A stretch of 18,751 bases of DNA from Nitrospiraceae bacterium (GCA_014534095.1 JACVSD010000025.1:1-18751); one strand, 5' to 3'. Shown: positions 1 to 7,995, numbered from the stretch's first letter. Notes: generated by a model not told the origin, from the sequence alone. Numbers and translations: made by a program.

Positions 1-1
1 G

Positions 2-889
2 CCCAAGCAGTACTGCGCATTTGTCGGAGGGCGTTCATTGTTCCAGCATACGCTCGACCGGGCCGCTCGGCTGTCCGATGCAGACCGTATTGTCGCCTTA
101 GTGGCCCGCTCGCACCGTCGCGAAGCCTGGTCGGCCATGGAAGGGCGGGTCGGTGGCACCGTGCTGTTGCAGCCGCAGTATCGGGAGACCGCAGCCGCAG
201 TGTTCTTGTCCCTGACGTATGTCAAAGCCAGGGATCCGCTCGCCACCGTGGTGATGTATCCCTCGGACCACTTTGTGTACCCGGAGCACCGCTTTCTCGA
301 CTCGGTCAAACGTGCGGCCTGGACGGCCGAATGGCTCCCGGACAGGGTGATCCTGCTAGGCGTGACTCCTGAGCGCCTGGAGTTGGACTATGGATGGATC
401 ACGCCCGGTGAAAAGCTGGACGAATCCTGTCAGTACCAGATCAGAGCGGTCCGCTCCTATGTGGAACAACCCAGCCTCGCGCAGGCCGATGCGGCCTTAG
501 CTCAAGGGGCGCTCTGGAACACTTCCGTGCTGGCGGCAAAGATCGAGACACTCTGGCAAATCGGGTGGCAGTGTTTTCCCGATCTCATGGCACGTTTTGA
601 ACGGTTAGAAGCCGCCATCGGGTCCCCGCAGGAAGGCCGGATCCTGGATGACATCTATTTCGACATGCCGGCGCACAATCTGTTCGCGGAGTTGTTGCAG
701 CGTGTGCCCGACCGCGCGGCGGTCATTGAAATGAACGGCGTGCTATGGAGCGATTGGGCCAGGCCTCAGGAGATCGCCAATTCATTGCGGCGGATCGGCC
801 GTGAACCGGCTTTTCCCCGGGAGTGTCTCAGACGACCGTTTGTTCCCATTGCGCAGACCCTCTACGGAGCACGCTCCGCCGCGCGATAG
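2..889 (+). CDS. Mannose-1-phosphate guanylyltransferase-like sugar nucleotidyltransferase, N-terminus outside window
   Basis: Makes an NDP-sugar, most likely GDP-mannose from mannose-1-phosphate and GTP, for surface polysaccharide or glycolipid synthesis in the cytoplasm. An internal TTG at 38 could be taken as a start, but the frame stays open to base 2 and reads PKQYCAFVGGRSLFQHT. That is the usual continuation of the nucleotide-binding loop, so the true start lies to the left. Counting from the TTG, visible family motifs are PSDHF (about 76-80), DYGWI (about 117), YVEQP at the place of the usual FVEKP (about 141), and WNTSVLAAK (about 161). The C-terminal part that would carry a phosphomannose isomerase domain in bifunctional enzymes is absent, so this is the transferase-only form. 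The motif lysine is replaced by glutamine, which leaves the exact sugar uncertain. It is followed 15 bases later by the small gene at 905, probably in one transcript. Confidence 0.85.
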   Translation, partial: PKQYCAFVGGRSLFQHTLDRAARLSDADRIVALVARSHRREAWSAMEGRVGGTVLLQPQYRETAAAVFLSLTYVKARDPLATVVMYPSDHFVYPEHRFLDSVKRAAWTAEWLPDRVILLGVTPERLELDYGWITPGEKLDESCQYQIRAVRSYVEQPSLAQADAALAQGALWNTSVLAAKIETLWQIGWQCFPDLMARFERLEAAIGSPQEGRILDDIYFDMPAHNLFAELLQRVPDRAAVIEMNGVLWSDWARPQEIANSLRRIGREPAFPRECLRRPFVPIAQTLYGARSAAR

Positions 890-904
890 AGGAAGCGAGG
901 GACT

Positions 905-1369
905 ATGTCACCTTATGTCTCGGACCCATCCCTGTCCCAATGCAACGCACCTCCACTAGCGCAGAAGGTAACGATACCGGAAATATCCGTTTTGCGGGTG
1001 CGCCCCGAGCCGGCCGAAGACCGGCGCAAGGAGTATGGAATTTTGGTGCTCTCCGTCTCATCAGGGAAGGTGCTCTACGTCAATGAGACGGCCTCCCGGT
1101 ATTTGGAGACGGCGAACGACACTGCGGAAGCGTTCGCATCGGCAATCGAGCAGTTCGTCCAACAAATGAGGGTGGTCCACCAACCTGGACGTTGTAAGCG
1201 GCCGCCGATCGAGACGGCGCGACTCGTCAAGACGGAAGGAAGTCTCGTCCTTCTGAAGGCCTTTGGACTGCTGCATGGGTCAAACATTGGACGTGTTGTC
1301 ATTACTCTGGAGGATTATGCTTCGCCTGTGACTCCGCTAGACGTCGTGACGACGCCTCCATCGCTGTAA
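905..1369 (+). CDS. Small PAS-like sensor protein of unknown role
   Basis: A 154-residue soluble protein with no signal peptide or membrane segment. The ATG at 905 is preceded by a GCGAGGGA ribosome site and lies 15 bases after the stop of the nucleotidyltransferase, so the two are likely cotranscribed. Residues about 44-68 (GILVLSVSSGKVLYVNETAS) have the strand-turn-strand pattern that opens a PAS domain. A second pair of strands near residues 112-135 ends in GRVVITLEDY. I recall similar sensor halves in front of LuxR-type helix-turn-helix domains in Nitrospira regulators. Here no helix-turn-helix follows; the frame stops after a Pro/Thr-rich tail. It could be a free-standing ligand or redox sensor that works with a partner, or the surviving half of a regulator. 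The assignment rests on pattern only; no ligand residues can be named. Confidence 0.6.
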   Translation: MSPYVSDPSLSQCNAPPLAQKVTIPEISVLRVRPEPAEDRRKEYGILVLSVSSGKVLYVNETASRYLETANDTAEAFASAIEQFVQQMRVVHQPGRCKRPPIETARLVKTEGSLVLLKAFGLLHGSNIGRVVITLEDYASPVTPLDVVTTPPSL

Positions 1370-2067
1370 CGGTCGGGAGCGTCCCGTCCACCTTCGGTGC
1401 CCCGCTTGCACCTTGCATCCATTTTTATCGCACGCGGAACTATCTGGTAGCGTGCCAGTTTGCTTTGCCTCCACTCGTCCATCAGACCCGAGCCGGCACC
1501 GGTGTTCATGGGGGGAGCCCTGGCCGAAGGTGTTGCGCACAATTGCCAGCTGTCATGGCGCGGGATCGCCCGGCAGCAGCATATGTCGGTAGCTCGCCGA
1601 GAATCCCATTCTCAGAGAGAAGAGCAGTTTTGGGACACCGGGCTTCATGAAGGCGACGATGCCGGCATGCGGGGCCGCGCCTTAGTGCTCAGAACCGTTG
1701 CAGATGTTCAATGCCTGGTTGACGACGCAGTGAGAATATCAACGACTGCAATGCGGGAAATGCTAGATGGGGAAACCGGTCGCCTCAGTATGTGCCAGCG
1801 TCCAACGCGACGACCATCGGCGGCCCCCATGCCGGGAGTCAGGACTGTCATGTATTCGCCACCAGAGAACAACCGGCACCGCGAGCTGTTCAGGCACCTT
1901 TAGAACGCCGCTCTCGCGATTGTATAATGGTGTCGGGGTAGTGCACCATGAAAGTTCCAAGGCTTGCGCAGGCAGCAGGCGCAACGATAGGCTAGTCGGC
2001 GAACCAGAACGACTCCTGGCTGTGAGCATGGAGTCTCAACCGTCCCTGCGAAAGGAAGCGTACCACC
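1370..2067. other. 698-base gene-free stretch with the ppk2 leader
   Basis: I find no convincing gene here. Open frames exist on both strands (the longest is plus 1460-1903), but none has a good ribosome site or a recognisable product. Just after the stop at 1369 there is a small inverted repeat, CGGGA (1374-1378) and TCCCG (1382-1386), with no T-run. The right part carries the probable ppk2 promoter near 1899-1928 and about 130 bases of leader. Confidence 0.5.
1899..1928 (+). promoter_or_regulatory. Probable sigma-70 promoter for ppk2
   Basis: A perfect TATAAT lies at 1923-1928 with TTTAGA (four of six matches to TTGACA) at 1899-1904, spacer 18. It stands out in GC-rich DNA. Transcription would begin near 1935 and leave a leader of about 130 bases before the ppk2 ATG. 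Confidence 0.4.
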
Positions 2068-3078
2068 ATGACACATGAGGGCGATTCCGACATTCCCAAG
2101 TCGCGCAAAGAGACGCCCATCGGCGAGCATGGGAAGCTCGTGGAGTTGGAGCGGATTCCCACGATGGTGCCGCGCGAAGGGGACGGCTATCAGCCAGGGT
2201 TCACAGACGGCTCGGGTACTCAGGACGGCCATCTGCTCACCGAAGACGATCTCCGGCGCTTTAATACCCGTAAAGGGCTCATTCAGCTCCTCCAGAGCAA
2301 ACATGTCGATGTAAGCAATATCCGTAAAACGCTCCAGTACGAAGAAGACCTACGGTCCCTGCAGGTTGAACTCGTTCGGTTTCAGCGGTGGGTGCAGAGC
2401 AGCGGCCAGCGGATTGCCATTCTGGTTGAAGGACGTGATGCGGCGGGCAAGGGAGGGACGATCCGCCGCTTTACGGAGCATCTTAATCCGCGCGCCATGC
2501 GGGTGGTTGCGCTCCCCAAGCCTAGCGATGAAGAACGAGGGCAGTGGTATTTCCAGCGCTATATCCGCCAGCTGCCCAACAAGGGCGAGATCGTGTTCTT
2601 TGACCGCAGTTGGTACAACCGGGCGGTCGTCGAGCCGGTGATGCAGTTCTGCAGTAAGAAGGATCATCAGCGTTTCATGCAGCAGGTCACCGAATTCGAG
2701 CACATGCTCTACGAGGATGGGGTGGTGATCATCAAATTCTGGTTCTCGATTTCCAAGTCAGAGCAGTTTAAGCGGTTCGAGGCACGGCGAACCAATCCTT
2801 TGAAGCATTGGAAGTTCAGCGCCGTCGATGAAAAGGCGCAAGAGTTATGGGATGACTATACCCGCTACAAAGAAGAGATGTTCAGCAAGACCCACACGAC
2901 ATTCAGCCCCTGGATCATCGTGAAGGCGAATGACAAGCAAGCGGCTCGGTTGGAAAGCCTCCGGTATGTGCTGAACCTCCTACCATACAAGGGTAAGGAT
3001 GAATCCAAGATTCGTCTTGCTCCCGACCCGAATGTGGTCACGCGGTTCCACCGAAGGATGGTAGAGCTCGATTTCTGA
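2068..3078 (+). CDS. ppk2: Polyphosphate kinase 2, class I
   Basis: Moves phosphate between polyphosphate and nucleotides. Class I PPK2 enzymes mainly make NTP from NDP using polyphosphate, in the cytoplasm. The 336-residue protein has all three family marks: Walker A EGRDAAGKGG (121-130), Walker B FFDRSWYNRA (177-186) and the lid module with RRTNPLKHWKFS (240-251). It has one kinase domain, preceded by about 85 residues that include a polar, low-complexity start (1-60). This is normal for class I and argues against the two-domain class II. The ATG at 2068 has AAAGGAAG at 2051-2058, 9 bases upstream, which fixes the start. No ppk1 or ppx is beside it; the gene stands alone between two long gaps. 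The acceptor (ADP or GDP) cannot be read from the sequence. Confidence 0.95.
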   Translation: MTHEGDSDIPKSRKETPIGEHGKLVELERIPTMVPREGDGYQPGFTDGSGTQDGHLLTEDDLRRFNTRKGLIQLLQSKHVDVSNIRKTLQYEEDLRSLQVELVRFQRWVQSSGQRIAILVEGRDAAGKGGTIRRFTEHLNPRAMRVVALPKPSDEERGQWYFQRYIRQLPNKGEIVFFDRSWYNRAVVEPVMQFCSKKDHQRFMQQVTEFEHMLYEDGVVIIKFWFSISKSEQFKRFEARRTNPLKHWKFSAVDEKAQELWDDYTRYKEEMFSKTHTTFSPWIIVKANDKQAARLESLRYVLNLLPYKGKDESKIRLAPDPNVVTRFHRRMVELDF

Positions 3079-3648
3079 TCATCCGAGCGATGAATGAGAC
3101 TGTGACGTATGCCCATGTCGCCGCCTCTCGTATCACCATGGTGAGCGCGGCGGTGGCGCCGTTCACCCTCCCACCTGCCTCCTTTCAAAGCATCTCCAGT
3201 GCGGGGACTCTGAACTCGGTCGATGCGGCACCCGTGCTGGTCGCTGCGAAAGAAGCGTTAAGGATTGCGCCACGACGGTGTATGGACAGAGACGGCGCCG
3301 TCACAGCGAAACTCAGGCGGCAATGCCGTTCAGATCTTACGTTGGCGTCTGCTGTCAGAAATCTTCACGGATCCTCCCAGGGTCGGTCTTTCTTATCCAT
3401 TCTCTCAGTCATTCACTGAAGGACTCGCCGGTTTGAACCGTTCAATCGGCGTAACATTGTCACCGGCCAGTCTCCGTACTTCCTGGCTGGTAACCTGCCG
3501 CGACATCTGGTTACAGTATCAATAGTGCTGCGACGGTGATCGAATAGACCGCAGCTTGCTTCTACCGGGTCTTGACCGCCGGCAGAGAGGGAGTCACGTC
3601 ACAGAGTCCGCGGACGTTCGAGGAGGAGTGGCCGCGTAAAGAGCAATC
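3079..3648. other. 570-base gene-free stretch between ppk2 and trxC
   Basis: An open frame at 3090-3419 (+) begins 12 bases after ppk2 but lacks a clear ribosome site, has no recognisable motif and has a composition unlike the flanking proteins. I do not count it as a gene. No strong terminator hairpin with a T-run was seen after ppk2. The right end must hold the trxC promoter, but I see no good -35/-10 pair; a TCCGCGGA palindrome occurs near 3607-3614. Confidence 0.4.
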
Positions 3649-4104
3649 ATGGATGCGAAGCTGCATATCGTTTGTCCCCATTGCCGGAGCGTTAACCGGG
3701 TTCCAGGCGATCGGTTGAGGGAGCGGCCCAATTGCGGCTCGTGCCATGCCGCGTTGTTTACGGGGCATCCCATTACACTGGCGGCCGGAGAATTTGACCT
3801 GCATGTGTCGCGCGCCGAGATACCGCTGGTCGTTGATTTTTGGGCATCGTGGTGTGGGCCCTGCAAGATGATGGCGCCGGGTTATGATGCGGCGGCCAAG
3901 ATTCTTGAGCCACAGGTGCGTCTGGCCAAAGTGAACACCGAAGAGGAACAGTCGTTGGCGATGCGCTTTGGGATTACGAGCATTCCCACGCTGATCCTTT
4001 TTCGTGGAGGACGGGAAGTGGCGCGGCAGCCCGGCGCGTTGGGGCCTCAGGACATCGTGCGCTGGGTGCGCAGCCATGTGATGGACCCCCGCAATGGCCG
4101 CTAG
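3649..4104 (+). CDS. trxC: Thioredoxin 2 (zinc-binding thioredoxin)
   Basis: Reduces protein disulfides in the cytoplasm, in turn recharged by thioredoxin reductase. The 151 residues split into a zinc ribbon with two cysteine pairs (C9-x2-C12 and C29-x2-C32) and a thioredoxin fold. The fold carries the active site WCGPC (W68-C72) and the cis-proline loop SIPT (P112). This layout is that of TrxC, where the ribbon tunes redox potential and zinc is lost on oxidation. Length is close to the usual 140-150. The start at 3649 has AAAGAG seven bases ahead, a modest ribosome site; the zinc motif directly after the start supports it. In proteobacteria trxC is under oxidative-stress control; no such operator could be recognised here. 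It converges with the HAF-repeat gene across 94 bases. Confidence 0.95.
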   Translation: MDAKLHIVCPHCRSVNRVPGDRLRERPNCGSCHAALFTGHPITLAAGEFDLHVSRAEIPLVVDFWASWCGPCKMMAPGYDAAAKILEPQVRLAKVNTEEEQSLAMRFGITSIPTLILFRGGREVARQPGALGPQDIVRWVRSHVMDPRNGR

Positions 4105-4132
4105 GACCGGTTCGAACGCAGGCCTGAATGGG

Positions 4133-4163
4133 CTCACCGTTCATTCATTTCATTGGAGGTGAG
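4133..4163. terminator. Possible shared hairpin between convergent genes
   Basis: CTCACC at 4133-4138 pairs perfectly with GGTGAG at 4158-4163 across a 19-base AT-rich loop, between the stops of trxC (+) and the HAF-repeat gene (-). There is no T-run on either side, so any role as a terminator is weak. Confidence 0.2.
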
Positions 4164-4198
4164 AATCTTCTGCCCTGACCGAAGCATCGACATCCCTT

Positions 4199-5254
4199 CT
4201 ACTGCGGGCTCAGGAGATAGGCAACCGTTCCAGGCGTAGAGGACGAGGAGGCGACCCCCACAATGTCTCCCTGGTCGTTGACATCGAATGCGTCCAAGAG
4301 TTCGACCCCTGCACTCCCAGCGACGAGCGTATTCAAATCCGTGAGAGTCGCACCGCAATACCGGAACGCATGCCAGCCGGTTGGCGAGGCGGCGGCGGCG
4401 ACTCGGCCGACCACGTGGCCGCGGTTGTTGATGCCTGATGCCCGGGCGGCGGTAGACGGACCGATGTCGGTCATCGTGCCGGCAGTGTAGACGAAGGCGT
4501 GAAAATCCGTACTGCCGGACGGCTGGGACGATCCGGCAATCTGCCCGGCATCGTTGATCGCACTGGCAGCGCTCTCCGTGCCGCCTAACGTTCCCAAATC
4601 GATCATGGCTCCATTCTCATAGCGAAACGCGTGCGTGGCCGTATTGCCTCCGACTTGCGCTCCGCCGACGATCTGCCCGCTGCTATTGATGGCGGCGGCG
4701 TTGCTCGCCGACCCGCCCAGCGTGCCAAGATCCCGCATGGTGCCGCTCTCATACAGAAACGCATGGGAGGCCGCATCGCCGGTGATACGCGCGCTCCCTA
4801 CGATCTGGCCGCTATGGTTGACGCCGGACGCGATGCTGCTCGATCCGCCCAGTGTGCCGAGATCTGCGGGGGTGGTGCCGGCACTGAAGCGGAAGGCATG
4901 ATAGACGCCGGGCGTCCCGGTTTCCGCCGCACCCACCACGAGCCCCGAGTCATTAATGGCGAGCGCCATACTGTTGAATCCTCCTGACGTGTTCGGAACC
5001 GCGCTAAACGTCCCGTTCCTCCAGACGGCGGCGTCGCCTCCGATCTCACCCACAGCCTGGCCGAGATTGTTCACAGCGGCTGCGCTGGAGGAGGACAGGG
5101 CGGGCGCGGGCAGCAAGGTCACCGCGTAGCTCGCCGGACAGTCCACTATGGCGGCTTGGGTACCCGTACTGGTATCGCCCCCGCCGCATGCCGTCATCAG
5201 GAGCCCGCACAGCGTCGTCGGCAGCATCGGTGCATAACGATGTGGGTTCAGCAT
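4199..5254 (-). CDS. Exported lipoprotein made of HAF repeats
   Basis: A 351-residue predicted lipoprotein. The N-terminus has a hydrophobic stretch ending LMTAC (Cys23), followed by GGGD, which fits signal peptidase II processing. The rest is a tandem of repeats of about 40-50 residues with a core HAF(R/L/V)(Y/F), then DLGTLGG, then AINxxGQIVG. Five HAF copies can be read (YHAFRF, SHAFLY, THAFRY, FHAFVY, WHAFRY), with a degenerate last copy, AYLL. This is the family known as probable extracellular HAF repeats, expected to fold as a beta-propeller-like structure; its function is not established. The ATG at 5254 has GGGAGGG just upstream. It is a single gene, convergent with trxC, with its promoter somewhere in 5255-5819. 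A surface-binding role is inference only. Confidence 0.85.
   Translation of the reverse strand: MLNPHRYAPMLPTTLCGLLMTACGGGDTSTGTQAAIVDCPASYAVTLLPAPALSSSSAAAVNNLGQAVGEIGGDAAVWRNGTFSAVPNTSGGFNSMALAINDSGLVVGAAETGTPGVYHAFRFSAGTTPADLGTLGGSSSIASGVNHSGQIVGSARITGDAASHAFLYESGTMRDLGTLGGSASNAAAINSSGQIVGGAQVGGNTATHAFRYENGAMIDLGTLGGTESAASAINDAGQIAGSSQPSGSTDFHAFVYTAGTMTDIGPSTAARASGINNRGHVVGRVAAAASPTGWHAFRYCGATLTDLNTLVAGSAGVELLDAFDVNDQGDIVGVASSSSTPGTVAYLLSPQ
4300..5100 (-). repeat. HAF repeat block inside the lipoprotein gene
   Basis: Imperfect in-frame repeats coding for the HAF / DLGTLGG / INxxGQIVG unit. On the plus strand they show as recurring phrases such as cgcatg beside the HAF codons and gccgccta or gcccag versions of the GTLGG codons. 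Boundaries are approximate. Confidence 0.6.
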
Positions 5255-5819
5255 GTCACCCTCCCTTCAGGATAGGCGGCCCTCAAAAGGGAACAGAAGC
5301 TGACTGCAAACGAAGTACCGGACGACAGCGGATGAAACCATAGAAGACCTCAATGATTTTAACCTGTTTAGGGGGCCCGACCGACATGACCAGAAGGCAG
5401 GGTGAAGGTACCTGACGGCGAAATCCTACAGCGCGGCTGTTCTTCACCGATCGATGTCCCTGAGACGCTGGATAGGCCTCGGGCTGGTCTGCGGGCGCAA
5501 GATCTTGACCAGTGTGGCAGCGGAGCGTAGAGTGAGAGTCCTTCTGCGAGTGACCGCCTGTTGTGTAGGTGGTGCATGGTCCTCCGTGGAGCAGTGATCC
5601 AACGGCGCGACCCTGCCAGGTCTATCCTCTTTCCACCCAGTCGAAACCGAACCGACCGGCTGCCCGTCTGCACTGAACGGAGTACGCCTCTGCCCGAGCG
5701 TTCCCAATCCTCAACGTCTCGTGGCCCGCATCACGCGCCGCCCACTTCTCATCACATGTCCGACGGCGAGCGGCGCGATTACCCGCGCCGAACGGCCGCA
5801 TTCAACAAAGGAGGTCCGT
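5255..5819. other. 565-base divergent regulatory region
   Basis: Separates the HAF-repeat gene (minus) from the membrane-protein pair (plus), so both promoters should be here. No frame on either strand gives a believable protein. The one clear structure is the GC-rich hairpin at 5771-5790. An AT-rich patch near 5350-5370 may hold the lipoprotein promoter, but no good -35/-10 pair was found. Confidence 0.4.
5771..5790 (+). promoter_or_regulatory. GC-rich leader hairpin ahead of the membrane-protein pair
   Basis: CGGCGCG (5771-5777) pairs perfectly with CGCGCCG (5784-5790) around the loop ATTACC. It sits some 17 bases before the strong ribosome site AAAGGAGG. No T-run follows, so it looks more like a leader-stabilising or regulatory stem than an intrinsic terminator. 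Confidence 0.4.
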
Positions 5820-6773
5820 ATGTCGTACCGATTCAATACTCTCGACATCATCGTCGGCGTGGGGATGACTGCCATTGTGTTTGGCGCCATTCTGTTGTTC
5901 CTTGCCAGCGCCGGCACCTTCCAACCAGGATCGCCACAGATTGCAGCCGCTGAGCCGTTTTCAGATCCGACGGGTATGACATGGCTCCAGCCCGCACTTG
6001 GTCAAGCTGTCGTAGACCAGGCGCTGCTCGAGCGCCGCACGGAGAGTAGCATGGCGCAAGCCGTCTCCGAGTGGAACCGGGCAACGATGGCATCCCATGA
6101 GTTGCAGTCGCGCTCCGGCGCACCCTTTGGGTTCGTCATGCAGGCGGCGACCGCGATTCCGGCTGCGCATAGCGCCCGCGTGCAGGGTGTGATGGGCCGG
6201 TCCGTGGTGAACTTTACGGGGCGCGGCGTGCGCAGCGGAATGTTGTCCGCCGGTCAAGGTCTGTCCGACTACAACGACACCATGATTCGAAAGACGGAAG
6301 CCATGGGACTGCGCCTTGACGACATGTTCGCCGCGACCTGGCAGGGAGTCCTTGGACAGGCCATTGTGGAGGCCTTCCAGCAAGAGAGCGAACGGGCGGC
6401 CGCCGTGCAGGAGCGACTCGGGGCCGCTGTGCTGCACGTCACACAATTGCAATTCGTGTCGCAAGCAGCACGGGCAGAGAATCAAGAACAATTGGCGAGC
6501 CTGGTCTCTGCCGCGATTCGGAGCAACGCGTTATCCGACCGGATACAACTACTGGCGGCCATTGAGTTCCCGCAGGAAGCTCCGGTGGTTGACAGCACAC
6601 GACCGGCCACGTTGCCGGCCGTTCCGATGAGCTTTTTGATCGCCGCCCTGCTGGCCATGGGTACTATCTTCTTTACGTTCCTGATCGTGTCGGCAACTGA
6701 AAGAGCTGCCAAAGCGCAGGCGGCCATGAAACGCGATACCGCACGGTGGGTGTTTCGCATGGCCTCGTCATAG
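5820..6773 (+). CDS. Two-pass membrane protein with large helical extracytoplasmic domain, unknown function
   Basis: Not recognised. The frame is open from 5721, but the ATG at 5820 is the start: AAAGGAGG lies just in front (about 5808-5815) and the hydrophobic N-terminus begins at once. The 317-residue product has one membrane helix at about 9-30 and a second at about 270-292. Between them are roughly 235 residues rich in Ala, Gln and Glu that look helical, with two AVVDQ/AIVEA-like segments and long amphipathic stretches. A basic 25-residue tail ends the protein. The likely topology is both ends in the cytoplasm and the middle outside. The arrangement recalls methyl-accepting or nitrate-type helical sensor modules, but there is no HAMP, kinase or signalling domain, so I make no such claim. 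It pairs with the 57-residue gene at 6826. Confidence 0.75.
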   Translation: MSYRFNTLDIIVGVGMTAIVFGAILLFLASAGTFQPGSPQIAAAEPFSDPTGMTWLQPALGQAVVDQALLERRTESSMAQAVSEWNRATMASHELQSRSGAPFGFVMQAATAIPAAHSARVQGVMGRSVVNFTGRGVRSGMLSAGQGLSDYNDTMIRKTEAMGLRLDDMFAATWQGVLGQAIVEAFQQESERAAAVQERLGAAVLHVTQLQFVSQAARAENQEQLASLVSAAIRSNALSDRIQLLAAIEFPQEAPVVDSTRPATLPAVPMSFLIAALLAMGTIFFTFLIVSATERAAKAQAAMKRDTARWVFRMASS

Positions 6774-6825
6774 AACCACTCGGTGACGCAGAGGACCCGT
6801 GTGATTCGGCACGGGTAGGTGACAT

Positions 6826-6999
6826 ATGGCATGGGGATATTGGGGAGTTGTGACCGGCCTAGCACTGTTGTCGGGCCTGGTGCTGTACAGTGTTGCTTGG
6901 ATCTATGCGAGTGCGCATGACGTTTCCCGGGTGAGCGGCGATCTGGATGGGCCGGATCTCTCCTCAGAGAGCGATACCGAGCAGAAGCGGGCCGCCTAA
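6826..6999 (+). CDS. Small single-pass membrane protein
   Basis: A 57-residue protein starting at the ATG at 6826, 52 bases after the stop of the larger membrane protein, with GGTAGGTG close ahead as a ribosome site. It opens MAWGYWGVVTGLALLSGLVL, and residues about 5-28 form one membrane helix. The remaining half is hydrophilic and acidic (DLDGPDLSSESDTEQ). The clean hydrophobic/acidic split, the ribosome site and the tandem placement make it a real gene although it is short. I do not recognise a family. The likely job is as an accessory subunit of its neighbour. Confidence 0.65.
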   Translation: MAWGYWGVVTGLALLSGLVLYSVAWIYASAHDVSRVSGDLDGPDLSSESDTEQKRAA

Positions 7000-7134
7000 G
7001 ACTTCTGGCACCGTTGCGTCGTGGGAGGGCAGGCGCACATCAGCGGCCGGGACGGAGTTGTATGCCAGGGCAGGGCTGCGAGGTCGTATGCTGCTCCAGC
7101 TGTGCTGACTGCACCGAGGTGCCTGTGATGATCC

Positions 7135-7995
7135 TCAGCGGATCACCAGGACCGATGTGGTGGCGCGATGGACAATGCCGTGGGAGATGCTCCCGAGGAG
7201 AAATCGGTCGAGTCCCGTCCGGCCATGGGACCCCGTGACGATCAGATCATAGCTCGCGCCCACGTCGCAGATCGTGGTCACTGGGTCCCCGACACGCACG
7301 TCGGTGGAGGTGTCAAAGGAAGGACTGGTCAATGCTTGAGCGGTCTCGTTGACGAGGGCTGTAGCGCGGCGTACATTTTCTTCTGTCAGCGTCTGGAGGC
7401 CGACTACCATATGCGGTTCCATCATCTGGTGCAGAGGCGGGGCCACGGCAAGCACCGTGACGTTCACCGGTGTCCGAAAGGGATGAGCGGTCAGCCAGCG
7501 GACCATGCGGGCGGCGTCGTCGCGGCCTTCGACGGTGATGAGCACGCGCGACACATGGCGGGCGTTGCCTTTCACGACGAGGGTCGTGATGCCCGCATGG
7601 AGGAGTATCTCGTGCGAGATGCTGCCGGCCAGCAGTTCAGTCACCCGTGAGGGATCACGCGTGCCCACAATGATGAGGTCGGCCTGGAGACTGTTCGCCT
7701 GGTTCACGATGAAGGTCGCGGCGTGCTCGACGTCGCACAGCGTCTTCACGGAAGCGATGTCGGCAGGCAGGAGTGCGCGCGCCCGCTCCACGACGCGCAG
7801 CCCGGCCTCCATCATGGCACGGCGATAATCATCATACCCTTGCACACTGAAGGCTTGGGCTACCATGGGAGATTGGAACAGGCCCAGGTCCACTCCGTGC
7901 GCGATCACGACTTCTTCTGGTCGATAGAGCACGGCGAGCTGTTCGACCGCCGCAAACGATTCCTCCGACCAATCGACCGCCGCGACGACTTTCAT
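7135..7995 (-). CDS. Universal stress protein with two UspA domains
   Basis: A 286-residue tandem UspA protein, cytoplasmic, of the kind that binds ATP and supports survival in starvation or low oxygen. Domain 1 starts MKVVAAVDWSEES; domain 2 starts near residue 145 with a matching strand. Domain 2 ends with a complete ATP loop, GSHGRTGLDRFLLGS, fitting G-x2-G-x9-G(S/T). The same loop in domain 1 reads GTRDPSRVTELLAGS, with Asp instead of the second glycine, so only the second site looks fully competent. The frame is open further upstream to 8220, but that part overlaps the phosphoribosyltransferase gene and looks random. ATG 7995 is the natural start (GAGACG ahead), with ATG 8010 as the alternative. 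It is the last gene of the hsp20 operon, starting 40 bases after the previous stop. Confidence 0.9.
   Translation of the reverse strand: MKVVAAVDWSEESFAAVEQLAVLYRPEEVVIAHGVDLGLFQSPMVAQAFSVQGYDDYRRAMMEAGLRVVERARALLPADIASVKTLCDVEHAATFIVNQANSLQADLIIVGTRDPSRVTELLAGSISHEILLHAGITTLVVKGNARHVSRVLITVEGRDDAARMVRWLTAHPFRTPVNVTVLAVAPPLHQMMEPHMVVGLQTLTEENVRRATALVNETAQALTSPSFDTSTDVRVGDPVTTICDVGASYDLIVTGSHGRTGLDRFLLGSISHGIVHRATTSVLVIR

Noticed and set aside
1460..1903. 147-codon plus-strand frame in the gap before ppk2
   Set aside because: No ribosome site, no recognisable motif, biased Arg/His/Met composition.
1948..1995. 15-codon leader-peptide-like frame before ppk2
   Set aside because: No ribosome site and no runs of regulatory codons.
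3090..3419. 109-codon plus-strand frame after ppk2
   Set aside because: No good ribosome site, no domain, overlaps a similar random frame on the other strand.
5820..6773. Methyl-accepting chemotaxis protein-like assignment
   Set aside because: Only topology and helicity match; HAMP and signalling domains are missing.
7111..7122. GCACC/GGTGC inverted repeat between convergent genes as a terminator
   Set aside because: Only four real base pairs after allowing a loop, and no T-run.
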